NCBI GenBank assembly: GCA_030737875.1
Contig: CM060922.1
Location: 758,457,603 to 758,521,602, forward strand
Direction: 5' to 3'
Source of the DNA: Allium sativum
Taxonomy: Eukaryota; Streptophyta; Magnoliopsida; Asparagales; Amaryllidaceae
DNA length: 64,000 bases
Shown piece by piece: positions 11,577 through 24,326 of the stretch; the stretch's first letter is position 1; each line of letters begins with the position of its first letter. A program made the position numbers and the translations under genes. Under the pieces are notes generated by a model, which ran no database searches, was not told the origin of the DNA, and was given only the letters and a program-made list of their open reading frames with translations.

Positions 11577-14500
11577 CTAAGCGATAAAGGAGAAATTAAA
11601 AGACATACTCTCGAAAAGAAAAGGGTACAATGAACGCATCTTCTCTTTCGTATCCCTAGTAGCGTTGCTCTCGTCATCTCCCCATTGCACTTTGACTAGT
11701 CTGACCTCTCGATTTCTCAACTTCTTAATCTCCGACCCAAGAATGCACGTAGGAGCTTGTCGAATCGTCGCATCACGCTCGATCTCCACCTCTCTAAGCA
11801 AGCTCGGCTCCACCACTTCCGCGGTCTCATGCAAGCACTTCCTCAAATGTGATATATGGAATACATCGTGCACACCACTAAGTCTCTCGGGCAACTCCAC
11901 TCTATACGCCATCTGTCCAATCCTCTCCTTAATAGGAAATGGCCCTATGAACCTTGGTGCTAACTTCCTAACGGACCCAAAGCGAACGACATTCCGTAAT
12001 GGAGACACCTTGACAAAGACCATGCCCCTAATATCAAACTCAAGATCTGACCTCCTCTTGTCCGCATAAGATTTATGCCTATCTTGCGCTGTCTTCATCC
12101 TCCTTCGAATCAGATTGATCTTTTCCGAAGTCTCTCTAATCATATCGGGCCCAAGCAAGATCTTATCTATACACTCCCACCAACATGTAGGCGAAAGACA
12201 CGGTTGTTCATAAAGAGCCTCGAAAGGTGCCATGCCAATGCTAGACTGAAAGCCATTATTAAATGCGAACTCTACCAACGGAAGATGTTCCTCCCATGTA
12301 CCTCCGAAGTCTAAGACACGCTACCTCAATAGATCCTCTAGAATACGATTCACCCTCTCGGTCTGGCCGTCCGTCTGAGGATGATATGCAGTGCTCAAAC
12401 ATAACTGAGTCCCTACCGCCTCTTCCAAGCTCTTCCAAAACTCGCTAGTGAAGATAGGATCGCAGTCGCTCACTATGCTAGAAGGAACACCGTGCAAACT
12501 AACTATCTCTCGAATGTATACGGAGGCTAACCATGGAGCAGTCCTCTTACTCTTCACGGGAATGAAATGGGTGCTCTTAGTAAGTCTGTCTACCACGACC
12601 CAAATTCCCATATTACCCTTTCTCTATCTCGGTAACCCATCAACAAAGTCCATCGAGACACTTTCCCACTTCCATTGTGGGACCTCCAATGGGTGAAGCA
12701 ACCCACCGGGCTTCTTTTGCTCTGCTTTTACTTGTTGACACACCAAGCATCTAGCGACAAACTCAGCCACATCCCTCTTCATGCCGGCCCAAAAGTAAAC
12801 TCGTCTCATGTCCATATACATCTTGTCCCCGCCGGGATGGATGGTCATCTTCGAACGATGTCATCATCAAGAATGGTCTTCCTCAAATTCTCGTCCCGTG
12901 GTACACAAAGTCTACCGTCCCTACGTAACCAACCCTTATCATCTAGGGTATACCTACTGAGATGGCTCGATGACTCCCCTCTTTTGAGCTTCTCTACCAA
13001 CTCAACCAACTGTGGGTCATCTCGCTGTGCCTCACTAATTCATCCCAAAAGCGTAGGTCTGACCTCTAAGGATGCTACCATACCGGGTACAAAGTCAATG
13101 GAAGGTCTAAAGTCAAACGTAGAGATGAACTCTAAGCTTCGCCGCTCAACAAACAACGGACTCAAGGACAACCTTTTCCTACTTAAGGCGTCTGCTACCA
13201 CGTTACCCTTGCCAGGGGTATATGCTATCTCGAAATCGTAGGATGCTAAGAATTTCATCCACCTTTGCTGCCTTAAGTTCAAGTCCTTCTAAGAGAACAA
13301 GTATTTTAGCGATTTGTGGTCAGTGAATAATTAGAATTTTTTGCAAGAAGATAATGGCGCCAAGACTTAAGCGCGAAAACAATAGCGGCCAACTCTAGGT
13401 CACTTGTAGGGTAATTTCTCTCATGCACTCTCAACTGCCTTCCACTATAGGCTATTACCCTTCCCTCCTGCATTAAAACTGCGCCTAGTCCTGTCCCACA
13501 AGCATCGGTATAAACGGTAAATGGTTTACTCGCATCTGGCAACACTAAGACGGGGGTTGTGGTCAAAGCTCTCTTTAAACGTTGGAACCATCATCACAAT
13601 CTACGTCCCATGTGAAAACTAGGTTCTTCTTCGTCAAGCGTGTTAATGGGGCTGATATCTTTGCGAAGTCTTTGATAAACTTCCTATAGTAGCTAGCCAA
13701 CCCTAAGAGACTCCTCACCTCGGTTGCATTTTTAGGAATCTTCCAATCTTGGATGGCCACTACCTTCGCGGGATCCACAGCTATCCCTTCTTTGGAAACC
13801 ACGTGCCCTAAGAATCACACTTCCTTCCTCCAAAAGTGACATTTAGAAAATTTAGCTTTAAGGCTATGCGCTCGAAGGGTCTCCAACGCTTTCCTAAGAT
13901 GTAGGGCATGCTCTTCCTCGCTCTTAGAAAAGATCAAGATGTCGTCCACAAAGACTACCACGAATTTATTAAGGTACTCCCTAAACACCCTACTCATCAA
14001 GTCAACAAAGTATGCGGGGGCGTTTTTCAAACCGAAGGGCATCACAAGCCACTCGAAGAAACCGTCTGGAGTCCTAAAGGCAGTCTTGTATATGCTATCC
14101 TCAGCCACTCTCAACTGATGGAAACCCGTGGCTAAGTCCAACTGCGAAAACACTGAGGCGCCAACTAACTGATCGAAGAGATCGTCAATCCTCGACAGTG
14201 GGTATCTATTCTTCTTAGTAAGCTTATTGAGTTCTCTATAGTCCACACAAAGTCTAAAGGACCCATCTGCCTTCGTGGAAAATACTACTGGAGCACCCCA
14301 CTCCGATATACTACGTCTGATGAACCCCTTCTCAAGCAATTCTTTCACCTGCTTACTGAGTTCTCTTCTCTCTCTTGGAGCCATGTAGCGCACTGGCAAT
14401 GCAACTGGCTTTGCATTATCTACTAGATATATTCGAAAGTCTATCTCACGTTTTGGGGGTAAACCCCTCACCTCATCGAAGACATCAACATATTCATGGA

Positions 14501-15058
14501 CTATACGAACAGAATGTAAATCATCATCGGATGCGTCAAGGGATTCTAGGTAGCTAAGCACTACTGGACCTCTAGGGTCACAAGAAATATCAAGGGTATT
14601 TCCATAACGAATCAACAATCTAACTACCCTTCTTTCACAATCTAGGATGGCCCCGTATCTAATTAGCCAATCCATACCTAGAATCAAGCCGTAGCCCATG
14701 AAGCCAAGAACAAAGGCGTTGCATTCAAACTCAACGCCCAAGATACACACTCTCAAACCCCGACAGATCATAGAAAGATGAGCTGAATCACCAATAGGAT
14801 TTGAGACTACTAAGGGATCGGTAACTAGACTAGTATCTAGGTGCAGTGTTTCAATTAATGATGTAGAGATAAACGAATGTGATGTGCCAGAATCGAATAA
14901 AGTATGGACAGGATGATCAAACAGAAAAAATAAGCTTTCAACGGAAATTGCTCTACCTCGTTCTTGCAGCGGTCGGACCACGAGAGCCTGAACTTGCCCT
15001 CTTGCCTGCCCTGGTGCCATAAGAGCCTGTACCTGTCCTCCCGAGGTAGACCCTGCCC
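11577..15058 (-). pseudogene. pol: Element B pol remnant: protease, RT, RNase H, integrase, chromodomain-like tail
   Basis: Polyprotein that copies the element RNA into DNA and inserts it into chromatin. The first open block (15020-13815, 401 residues) has a protease site DSG at residues 43-45 and RT with FVDD at 357-360. It ends in an in-frame TGA at 13812-13814, just before the [10 protein letters not shown] motif. RT then continues (13802-13575). RNase H (13566-13040) shows [14 protein letters not shown] and VVADALSRK in two frames. Integrase has the zinc-binding segment (12848-12624), the DDE core (12611-12321; the usual SDRDP is SDCDP) and a GPF module (12278-11577). The tail LVKVQW...NATRDT carries Arg where D and J have Trp. 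Several breaks make it non-functional. Family assignment is firm; the Tekay/Del clade is likely. Confidence 0.93.
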
Positions 15059-15924
15059 TTTCTTTGGGCAGTCCTTAATCAGATGTCCCGCTTCTCCACA
15101 GTGGAAACAACCAATCTTCTTTTTCTTCCTACAATCTTTGCTTAGATGGCCGGGTGTCCCACAGTTAATGCATCTTTTTTTCCCTTAGCATTGTTGCCTT
15201 TACCACCTTTCTTGTTCTGTTTTTGTTGTTGCGGTTTCTTTTGATCCCCTTTCTTCTCGGTTGCCTTATTAGCATTGGCGCCCTTCTCTTCTTCATACAT
15301 AAGCGCCATGTCAACTAGTCTCTCGAAGGTAGCCCCCATAGGGATGTAGGTCATAGCTAACCCATGAAGCGGCTCGTTCAAACCCTTAACAAATCTCAGG
15401 GCCTTCTTTTCTGGAGTATTGACCAAGTCCAAGCCAAATCCTGCCAACTGATTTAATTTGTTGACGTATTCTTTCACCGGTAGATTCCCCTGCTTCAATG
15501 CTAGAAGCCTTTCCATATATAGATTCTCTTCAGCCCGTGAGAGAAATTTCGCCTCAAACCTCCGTCTGAAATCTGGCCATGTGTCAACTGGACGCTCTCC
15601 GTTAGTGACCTCCCACCAAAACGAGGCATCATCCTTCATTAGCCAGGCAACTAACTGGACCTTTCTTCCATCATCCACTTCAAAGATTCCAAACAATTCT
15701 TCCACCTCCTTTAGCCAATTTCGAGCTTCAACAAATGTTTCCATCCCATGAAAAGGTTTTCCACCCATTGCCCTAAAGTCCTTACATATCTTTGCAAAAG
15801 TATCGACACTAGGAGGAGGAGGAGGAGCATTTGCTGGACCTACAGTGGTGGCCCTAGTCTCCAAATACCTCCTAAACCATCCTGGTATCGGTATCCCCTC
15901 GGGTATCTCGGGAATTCCAGACAT
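15059..15924 (-). pseudogene. gag: Element B gag remnant with two zinc knuckles
   Basis: Capsid/nucleocapsid protein that packages element RNA in cytoplasmic particles. Translation from the ATG at 15924 gives 260 residues to a premature stop at 15142. The retrotransposon gag domain spans about residues 45-200 (motifs FRAMGGKPFHG, WWEVTNGERP, LRFVKGLNEPL), followed by a Lys/Gln-rich linker. A one-base loss in a run of seven T (15175-15181 on plus) throws the frame. In the next frame two intact CCHC knuckles follow: CINCGTPGHLSKDC (15131-15172) and [14 protein letters not shown] (15068-15109). A second shift near 15050-15068 is needed to join protease. In the intact ancestor gag and pol were probably one frame, as in most plant chromoviruses. 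Confidence 0.93.
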
Positions 15925-16116
15925 GCTGAAACGAAAAAGGAAAGATTCAATACAAAAGAACCGAAGGAAATATATATGGCTCTTGGGGTTATGCTTTCTA
16001 AAATAAGCTTTTCTCTGAAAATACTTTCCTTAACACATACTTTTGAAGGTACTTCTTTATAAAAGTTGTTTTTCAAAAACAGTTTTTCAAAATTCATATC
16101 TGTTCTGGTAACCTTC

Positions 16117-16129
16117 AACTCTGATACCA
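16117..16129 (-). other. Primer-binding site of element B
   Basis: In sense it reads TGGTATCAGAGTT, 2 bases inside the 5' LTR edge at 16132. It matches the complement of initiator Met tRNA for the first 11 bases. Confidence 0.9.
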
Positions 16130-17444
16130 CGTGTAACACCCCATGTCCATTAATGTCACTCACAAAGGGAATGCATTAATTTTCATGGAGCATTTTAAGT
16201 GTGTATAGAACAGAAACTTAACAACAAGACAGATATAAACAGTACTAAAACTTTAAAATTTTATTCATTGCAGCGGTAAACACATAGGTTTGATTACATC
16301 ATCAAAAAGCAGAGTCTAAGTACATAATATCCATCTTGAATAAATCAGAGTACATAAATTGAAAGACATAACCCCAATACAAAATAGCCATAAATAAGAT
16401 AAGCTGAACTTTTACTTCAGCGATCCAAGCAACTTCTAAAAGCAGAGATACAACTGTCCAAAATCAAGCTCCACTGGTGCTAGTTCCACCCTGAGCACCG
16501 GGGGGAAGGGGGGAAGGAAGAAAAGAGGAGGAAACAAAGGGGGTCAGACATAAAGTCTGGCGAGTGCGATAACTTTAACAATATAATTAGCAAAATAACT
16601 AGGCTAAGGCATAAGTTGGAAAATAAGGAAATGACTGTGAACAATTGGGTATGACAGAGTAAACAAGGAAACAAGATGAACAACGATATCGTTAAAGGCG
16701 CACCTAAACCACTATAAGATAATTACTATACTGCACAACCACTATAAGGTAATTGCTATACTGCACCACCACTAGTCACCCTAAGGTTGATCCCGCCTAC
16801 AAAACTTAATAATGATAATGGTTGTTTCGTGCACCCCTAGTTGCCTTCATAGGTGTCGCCTGCCCCTATCTCCACTAGGTGTACCCACTACCCCCATGTG
16901 ATTGGCTCCCTGACTCGTAGATACCTGTGCTGGCCCCACAGTGGGGTGTATCACTCCCCAAAGTGGCAACCGATACCACCAACAATGCACGGCTTATACC
17001 TACACGATGCAACAACGTCTTACCTACCAGCCCAGGCCCACACGCACACATGAACCCATTGGACTTGCGTTGCCACCGCTAACCCGTTTTGGCCTCTTAC
17101 AGTCAAGCCCAGTACGCTTGTCCCGTCCTCGACTTGGGTTGATCCCACAAAGATACTTATGGGTTACTGGTTGAAATGGGCCCACATTACTTGACACAAG
17201 CTATCCACCTAAGCTTGGTCCCCTCTAGTACATCCCACTTAACCCTCTTCTTATTCATGTTTACTTACATGTTTCAATTTTGGTTAAGTGTTTCTAATCG
17301 TATTTCAAATGCCACCCAAGGCACCCACTAGATTCCACATGCCACCCAAGGCATCCACTTAACCCCCTCATGTCCCACTACATGTTTATCTGGTTAAGTG
17401 TTTCTTAATTCATTACGATCGTAACCTTATAAAGACCTATCACA

Positions 17445-17637
17445 TTAGACTGGCATTTGTGGCAGCTGGATTTGCCGGGCGGGTCCGGGCAGTCTTACAC
17501 CACAAAAGAGCCTAACATCGTGTCTTTACAACTGTTACGCATTTAGTTTATGCCTAAGACCTCCCCATTAGATTGGCATTTGTGGCAGCTGGATTTGCCG
17601 GGCGGGTCCGACAGTCTTACACCACAAAAGAGCCTAA
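17445..17637 (-). other. Pair of conserved stem-loops in the B 5' LTR
   Basis: Copies lie at 17445-17515 and 17568-17637. Both have arms TTTGTGG and CCACAAA, plus the outer TTAG / CTAA pair. The loop is GC-rich with TGCCGGGCGGGTCC and CAGTCTTAC. Confidence 0.7.
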
Positions 17638-18917
17638 CCTCGTGTCTTAGACGATTAATTACACCTAATTAATCATTCCCCAATTTGAATTAATTTCCCT
17701 ATTCAAATTCTAAATTTAACTATGGCCATAATTGACTCAATTATGTCCATCTATTCATGGTATGTAAAATCATACCAATTTTCATCACAAATTAATTTTA
17801 TGACATTTAAGGCATTTATGCCTATTCTTAATATTAAATATTTTTAACATTGTCCCCTTTACCCCACGTTGTACGTTCGTTCGTTTAACGTAAAATATAC
17901 GTTAGACTCGAATAGCCTAACTCATGAAATAAAGAGAAAACATCAAAACATACATAGAAATAACACTAGATCTAAACATAAGGGGTGAACTTGCATGTGT
18001 GACTTGCATAGGCCAAGTTACAACTTGCATAAAACTACATATGTCATAAATCCAAATCTAAAGGTGTGAACTTGTTTAGGTAATAGTCACAAACTTGCAT
18101 AAATCATGTATGTCATAAATCTACATCTAAAGGTGTAAACTTGCATAGGCAATAACCACAAACTTACATAACATGATTCATATTCCATACTCATATATAA
18201 ACTTGCATATGTGATTTATGCAACATAACAATGGTGTAAACATACATCTAAACATGTAAGCTAGCATGTAGAATTTATCATAGAACTCACACATGTCATA
18301 GCCTAACTTTAGATCAAATTTTCACATAAGCTAGATGTCATGAAACATGTAAGGTTATACATAGTTTTCACTAACTTGCATATGATTCATGTCTAAATCA
18401 ATATCTAAACTTGCATACATACATATGATTTATCATATGAATCAACATATCCAAACTAGCATATGAACAACATGATGATTTGATCATAAGCCAATCATAG
18501 AATTACAACATAGATGATAACATCGTAACTTTACAATAAAGATGATCACAACATAACATCATAGAATTTACAACATGTATGATAACATCACAATATTACA
18601 ACATAATTATAACATGCGGTCAATAATTCACATCATATCCATATAATCCACATCATAACTTAATCCAATTAAATTGCTAATTATTTTATTAAAGAAATCG
18701 AACTCACAACTCAAAGAAGGTCTTGAGTTCTGAATTCTGAGTTCTGAAGTTGTATTAGCTTTCCTTTGAAGAAGATTCGTTGTTAGAGTTGAATATAATT
18801 GAATTTGATTTGCTCTCTTCCTGTCTAATTGGTGGCGGCTATTCTGAGTTGCTAGGTGACGGCATGGAGGCCATGAATCTAATTTTATTTTTATTTTAGG
18901 GTTTGAGTCTATAGGTG

Positions 18918-18926
18918 GTTTTATAG
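18918..18926 (-). promoter_or_regulatory. TATA box of the B 5' LTR
   Basis: In sense it reads CTATAAAAC at the equivalent place to 10556-10564. This copy would start the genomic RNA of B. Confidence 0.6.
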
Positions 18927-19052
18927 AGTTTAGGATTAGTTTAAGCCGTCTGATCAACCAAGAATTAATCCCAGCCAATCAGAGCAGATCAGAAACCCTA
19001 ATGAGTCAGCACACAGTCATTAACAGGTCACTAATCAAATCTGCCCGGGGGC

Positions 19053-19141
19053 AGGTCGACCCCCAGATCGACCCTATGGTCGACCTGGTCAGGGCAGGTC
19101 GACCCTACAGTCGACCTGGCCCTGGCGGGAATTTTCCCGCC
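19053..19141 (-). promoter_or_regulatory. GTCGAC cluster and inverted E2F-like motif, B 5' LTR
   Basis: Four GTCGAC copies plus one ATCGAC lie in 19053-19117, against three GTCGAC in the other LTR. GGCGGGAA-TT-TTCCCGCC follows at 19124-19141. Changed copy number between two LTRs of one element shows this block is unstable. Confidence 0.5.
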
Positions 19142-19375
19142 TAGCCTGTTTGACTCTGAAATTTGAATTTTCTGAAATCTATTTTGAATTTTCTGAAACT
19201 TCCGATGGCCATAACTTCTTCATACGAAGTCCAATTCATGTAAACTCGGACTCTATCTCAACCAGAATTCCAAGACGAACACAATGGCGCAACCCGTTTC
19301 CCTTAATTCTCACATCTGAGATTAGTTATTCTTTAATTTGTTATTATAGTGTTAACAGAAATACGGGGTGTTACA

Positions 19376-19380
19376 GATAG
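19376..19380. repeat. Target-site duplication of B, right copy (GATAG)
   Basis: Identical to 7745-7749. Confidence 0.95.
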
Positions 19381-20872
19381 TTATAATAATTTGTCCTCAT
19401 ATACAACACATAGTGGAATACACACCAAATATATATCATACATCAGAACTCCTCCAACACGTCTTCTGAAGTTCGTAGTATCCAAATCTAAACCTGTAAA
19501 ACCCGGTCTAACCCGAGCATTACAAATGTCGGATCAGTCAGGTGAACCATAGTGAGAAAAACACACTAAGTTTAAAGGTATCATCTAATTTGATTGTAAA
19601 CTCAAAATCTTTTCGAAAGAAAGGATAATCGCAAGACCAAATCCACACATAAACACGAATGGATTTTACCTTATGATAACCCAAAACATTTTTGAAAACA
19701 ATGCCTTATTCTGATATTATAATAGTGTCTAGACACAAATACATATCAATCTAGGGGAACGCTTGCATCTCATGCTCCACAAACATAGTATACAATCAAA
19801 ACCGATAGTGCTTATTGGAGAATGGATTTCCATGGTAAGGTCCACCTTCCGCCAATGTCATCTGGAGATGAATACATTGGGGTTCAACAAGAACATCTTG
19901 CAACTCAGGCTAAACATGACCACCTCCTCACTTCGCTTGAGAGTACTGAATATATCTTTACCACGGTTGGGGGCTAGCTAACCGAACCGATAGCATACAT
20001 ATAAAAGTAAAAAGGGACAATCGAAGGCATTTGATTTCTCCTGATCAGGTAATAATATACCCTTTTGATGAGTGCGACCCACATAGCCATGCGACCTACC
20101 CGATTTTTTACCATTTCCCGGTTGATGAGGCCTGAGGTCATAAATTATTTATTTTTACTCTAATTCTTCTAGAACATTTGGCCACCATTCACTTTGAATG
20201 CCTCATCGCCAAATCCACCAAATCACTAATTGACGTCCACAAAAGTACTCTTGTCATTAAGCTAAGAGAAGTGCCCTTCTCCACCACTAACAGAAATACG
20301 TTTGTAAAAATCAACGTACGTGATTCTTAAGAAATACTCTGTTGGGAATTCATCCATACAAATCATCCAGGAACAGGATGAGCCGAAGGCACCCTCATAC
20401 CACATCCTAGGAATCACCATATAGATCAGTAGCGAGTAGTCCTTGCAATCCGTAGATCTCAACCACGACAGAATCACAGTGTATCTCTGACCGCTAAACC
20501 AGAGATTTTAAAGCAATCCTCCCGCTTTATGAAGATCCACGGTCTCCAATGCTCCATCTTCAATCTTCATCTTCACGCATTTGCTGGTCGGAATGGTTTT
20601 TGAATATAAATTCGATACCGGTCTTTCCGTACCAACAGTCATATTGGCCAGATTTGATAATCAATTATTTAACTATCAAAATAAACAACGAAAATAAAAT
20701 AAGTTCATGGATTCATTTTTCAGCATCACTTGGCCTCTTTAGTTAAAAATAGTTAACGAATGGTTAATTAAAACTTCTAATTCTTTCGATATTTTAAAAT
20801 ACGGTATTTACTTCTTATTTAAATATAGTAATGTTCTCAAAATCATTTCATTATAATCCTTAGAAAATATCC
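19381..20872 (-). repeat. Element A, right LTR, segment 2 of 3
   Basis: It aligns with about 58-1552 of the left LTR. It is bounded on the left by the B duplication and on the right by element D. No coding region is supported. Confidence 0.9.
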
Positions 20873-21997
20873 AGAAACACCCCACCTCCATTAAAGCACT
20901 CTAAAAAGGGAATGCCTTAACTTCGGTAGAGCATTATAGGCAAAAGATACAGATAATTTACAAGACAGACATATAAACAGCGGAAAAACTAAATTTATTT
21001 CATAAGTACATGGTTTAGTCAAAACATTACAACAACTGTCTCAAACCAACTTCCAAATCATTACAACAAAATTCTTGTCTTGATTAGAACATAAAGAAGC
21101 ATAAAATAACAATAAGGCAGCATAAATCCCCAATAAGAGTGTATCCAAAGCCATAGCCCAAGGAAAGAGAATCCAAGCAATACATCTACTCTCTTCAAGC
21201 TGGAAATGGTCCAAACTAAGCTGAAGTATTCCCTCCCTACGGACCTGGGGGGAAGGGGGAACGGAAGAAAAGAAGACGAAAGAAAAATGAGTCAGGCATG
21301 AGTCTGGTAAGTCCAGTGATTATTTAGCATGTAAACAGGAAAAAGGATCATGACATGAATAAACTGAACCTAGAACAGCACCCTGTAAATAAGATAATAA
21401 AACTGAATATGCTATCGCACTCATTACTATTTCTCTACTCCCACTTACAGGTATTTCAACTAGCGCCATGTGTTCAAGATAAATGATCCCCTTTATCGAT
21501 CGACTCCTACCCGTATATATTCACTACTTGTGCCATTCGGCCCCGCTTGATTGTAGATACCTGTGTTGTCCCATCATGGGGTGTATCAAATCCTATGGTG
21601 GCAACCCGACACAATTCAAGATGCATAGGGTATAACTACTGATGCCCAGTGCCTGTTTTTTCCACTCCGGAGTGCGTGCACGTCTACACTCCGTTGGAAC
21701 CTACACTAACGCACCACCCGCCATTGTTTTGACCGCTTATAATCAGCCCAGTAATCGTGCCCCATCCTTCCTAGTGTAGGGTACCATGATACATCTATAT
21801 GGGTTACTGCTGAAATGGGTCCCCTTACTAGGGTTTCATAATCAACATGTAAAAATGGTTAAGTGTTCTCAAATTAACCTAACCCCACCCATCAGTTTAG
21901 TTAACATGTTATGTTGGTTAAGTGTTGCCTTAATTAACTTAACCCTACCATTCATGTCTTAGCTTTAATTCATCCATTAAAGCACCAACCACTCACA

Positions 21998-22181
21998 TTA
22001 GATATGTATTGTTGCGGTCGCTGGATGTGCCGATCGGTTCTGGGCAGTCTTACACCGCAACTCAATCTAACCTGGGTTCTTTTAGGCCTAATGCGCTAAC
22101 CTCTCACATTAGATCTATATTGTTACAGTTGCTAGATGTGCCGGGTGGTTCTGGGCAGTCTTACACCGTAACTCAATATAA
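21998..22181 (-). other. Pair of conserved stem-loops in the D 3' LTR
   Basis: Copy 1 (21998-22070) has arms TTGCGGT and ACCGCAA with outer TTAGAT / ATCTAA. Copy 2 (22109-22181) has GTTACAGT and ACCGTAAC. Compared with B, the stem pairs T-A to C-G and G-C to A-T have changed on both sides together. Confidence 0.7.
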
Positions 22182-23230
22182 CCTCGGGTTAGGCATATTC
22201 GTCTTTTACTTAATTTACATATTTACCCTTCATATTTATATGTAAATTATCCACAATTATTGTCGTTCAAGTCATGCCCCATTTACCCTCTAAATCATGT
22301 TCATAATTTTTTAGGTATATAAATTATACCATTTTATGCCACTAATCAGTTATTTGATTATGGGCCAAACTATGCCAATAATATGAATTTTTAAGGTTTT
22401 TCCCAACGTTACCCCCGTTATACGTTCGCATAATTCACATAGAACGTTAGGCTCGTAACTTAGCCTAACTCATAAAAAAAAGGGAAAAGAAAGGAGTATG
22501 CACCATTCCAACAACATAAAATAATATGGATCTAACTAAACATGTGTCATATAAATTTGGCATAGAACAACGAACTTGCATTTTAGATCCAATTAACATG
22601 AATCTTAAGCATATGAACGAGAACTTACATAGAATTACACAAATCATATTAGGCATGTAAATGTGAACTTGCATTTGAGTTGGATCAAATTAACATAGAT
22701 CTAAACATATGAGAATGTAGATCTAAATATATAGGCATATATGACTTAGCCTAAAAACTTGTATGTAACATAACATGAAAGAATAACCAAACTTATATAT
22801 ATAACATGATAGGTTCATAGCCAATTTAACATACAACATGATAAGTCCAATAACCACAATAGTCTCATAGGCATATATGATAGAATCATCACAAGAATAG
22901 ACATGAATCAGCATCACCTTTATCTTACAACTAGGCACAATTTTAGTTTTCGCTTTATTACAAATCATGACTTTTAATTGTTCACATCTAAAGAATAACA
23001 GGACTTACAAACAAAAGAAAAATCTTGTTTTCTGGGATCTATTTTCTGAAACTGAAAAGCTATCCCTTGACGTAGACTATCGATTCTCTAATTTAGATTT
23101 GATTTGTAGCTTCTAACTTGCTTTCTAGTTTGCTTCCTAGTTGGAGAAGAATGGTGGCTATGCTAGGTTGACCATGGACAACATGGTGGCTCCTTGGAAT
23201 GAAATTGTGTGGTTGAGGGTTGGGGTTGCT

Positions 23231-23240
23231 TATATAAAAG
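23231..23240 (-). promoter_or_regulatory. TATA box of the D 3' LTR
   Basis: In sense it reads CTTTTATATA. The matching site in the 5' LTR (about 31207-31216) reads TATGTAGAAG on plus, so the TATA is broken there. Confidence 0.5.
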
Positions 23241-23380
23241 TTTAGATTTATGTGAGCCGTTAGATCAACCTAGGAGCAATCAGAACTGTCCAGACTAGAT
23301 AGAGCTATCCAGAAATCGCCACCTATGCCCTAGTGACTCAGCAACAAGTCAGAAATCGTCACTGTTTGGATCTGGGCGAG

Positions 23381-23484
23381 GGGTCGACCCCTACAGGGGT
23401 GGTCGACACCCCTCTTAGGGGGTCGACACCTATTTCGACACCCCCTGGGGGGAGTCGACCCCTATGGGTGGGAATTTTCCCGCC
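23381..23484 (-). promoter_or_regulatory. GTCGAC cluster and inverted E2F-like motif, D 3' LTR
   Basis: Four GTCGAC sites and one TTCGAC lie among C- and G-runs in 23381-23460, followed by GTGGGAATTTTCCCGCCC at 23467-23484. The order and spacing relative to the TATA box are as in B. Confidence 0.5.
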
Positions 23485-23738
23485 CAGCTAATTCACGTGA
23501 TTTTGAAATTCGAACTGTTTTGTTTATTTAATTATTAAATTTTCTGTTTAAACATGAAATCTTCTGAACTCCATAACTTCTTCATACAGAGTCTGATTCA
23601 CGCAAACTCGGACTCTATCTCAAGCAGAATTCCGAGACGAATGCAATGGCGTAACTCGTTTCCCTTAATTCTCACTTTTACAATTTAGTATTCTTTAATT
23701 TGTTACTTTAATAAACATAGAAAATACAGGGTGTTACA

Positions 23739-23752
23739 TTCTCCCCTCCTTA
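23739..23752 (-). other. Polypurine tract of element D
   Basis: In sense it reads TAAGGAGGGGAGAA, identical to that of B, and abuts the LTR. Confidence 0.85.
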
Positions 23753-24326
23753 AAGGAGTTTGTCCCCGAAATCTTCAAGCCAAGAAGAATGTATATCCTA
23801 CCATCCAATCGTCCATCTACTCAACCATCAAACACCGACATCCATTATCCTTAAAAGATTTCTAATGCTTTCATGATTGTATGCATAGGATGTGTATATG
23901 TCCTTATCTAATGTAAAATCAGGCGGTCTACTGATTCAGTTGATCTCCTTAATGAAAATTTTGTCAGTGCCATGAGTCCATTATGTATGCAATTATTCCT
24001 AATCATACTTTCTACATGAGTGCACAATCATTCATACAAATGCAATGTCCATATGATAACACACCAGGTTTCAATCCATATACAAATACATATATGCATA
24101 TGTAATATGAAAGTGACTGAGCCGATCTAGTACCTAATGTGTGTGTGTGTGTGCATCCACGAGCAACCACTAGCAACCACTTGCAACCATCAACCATAAC
24201 ATATTTCAAATACATGTTTACATCCATTGGTTTCTACCTAAGGATCAAGAATAGGACCGAGGAGATATACTTAAAAGATAGATATAAGAATGCATAAACT
24301 TATGGAAAAGAGATCAAGGATGTACC
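23753..24326 (-). other. 3' untranslated region of element D
   Basis: Non-coding and similar to 11007-11576 of B. It includes a short GT run near 24138-24153. Nothing else was recognised. Confidence 0.7.

Larger units (their letters stand above)
7750..19375 (-). mobile_element. Element B: full-length Ty3/gypsy chromovirus, degenerate
   Basis: The element is 11,626 bp with LTRs of 3,243 bp (left) and 3,244 bp (right), a 5,139-bp interior, a primer site, a polypurine tract and gag-pol on the minus strand. Flanking GATAG on both sides (7745-7749 and 19376-19380) is a perfect 5-bp target duplication, and the host LTR is continuous when B is removed. The chromodomain-like tail after integrase, the initiator-Met primer and the long LTRs fit the Tekay/Del branch of chromoviruses; this clade call is inference. 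At least two frameshifts in gag to protease and several breaks in pol make it non-functional now. LTR copies differ by about 3-4% by eye. Confidence 0.95.
16132..19375 (-). repeat. Element B, 5' LTR (in sense)
   Basis: It matches 7750-10992, beginning TGTAACACCC and ending GGTGTTACA. A short piece of the 9600-9660 region is missing here. The GTCGAC cluster is longer than in the other copy. Confidence 0.95.
20873..23738 (-). repeat. Element D, 3' LTR (in sense)
   Basis: It matches 28838-31690 and ends GGTGTTACA. It carries the stem-loop pair (21998-22181), a TATA box (23231-23240) and the GTCGAC/E2F-like block (23381-23484). Confidence 0.93.

Noticed and set aside
11665..12448. Several plus-strand open frames over the B integrase
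   Set aside because: They are reverse-strand shadows of pol. Same reasoning for plus-strand frames at 12448-14557, 15458-15751, 25415-25735 and 26910-27272.
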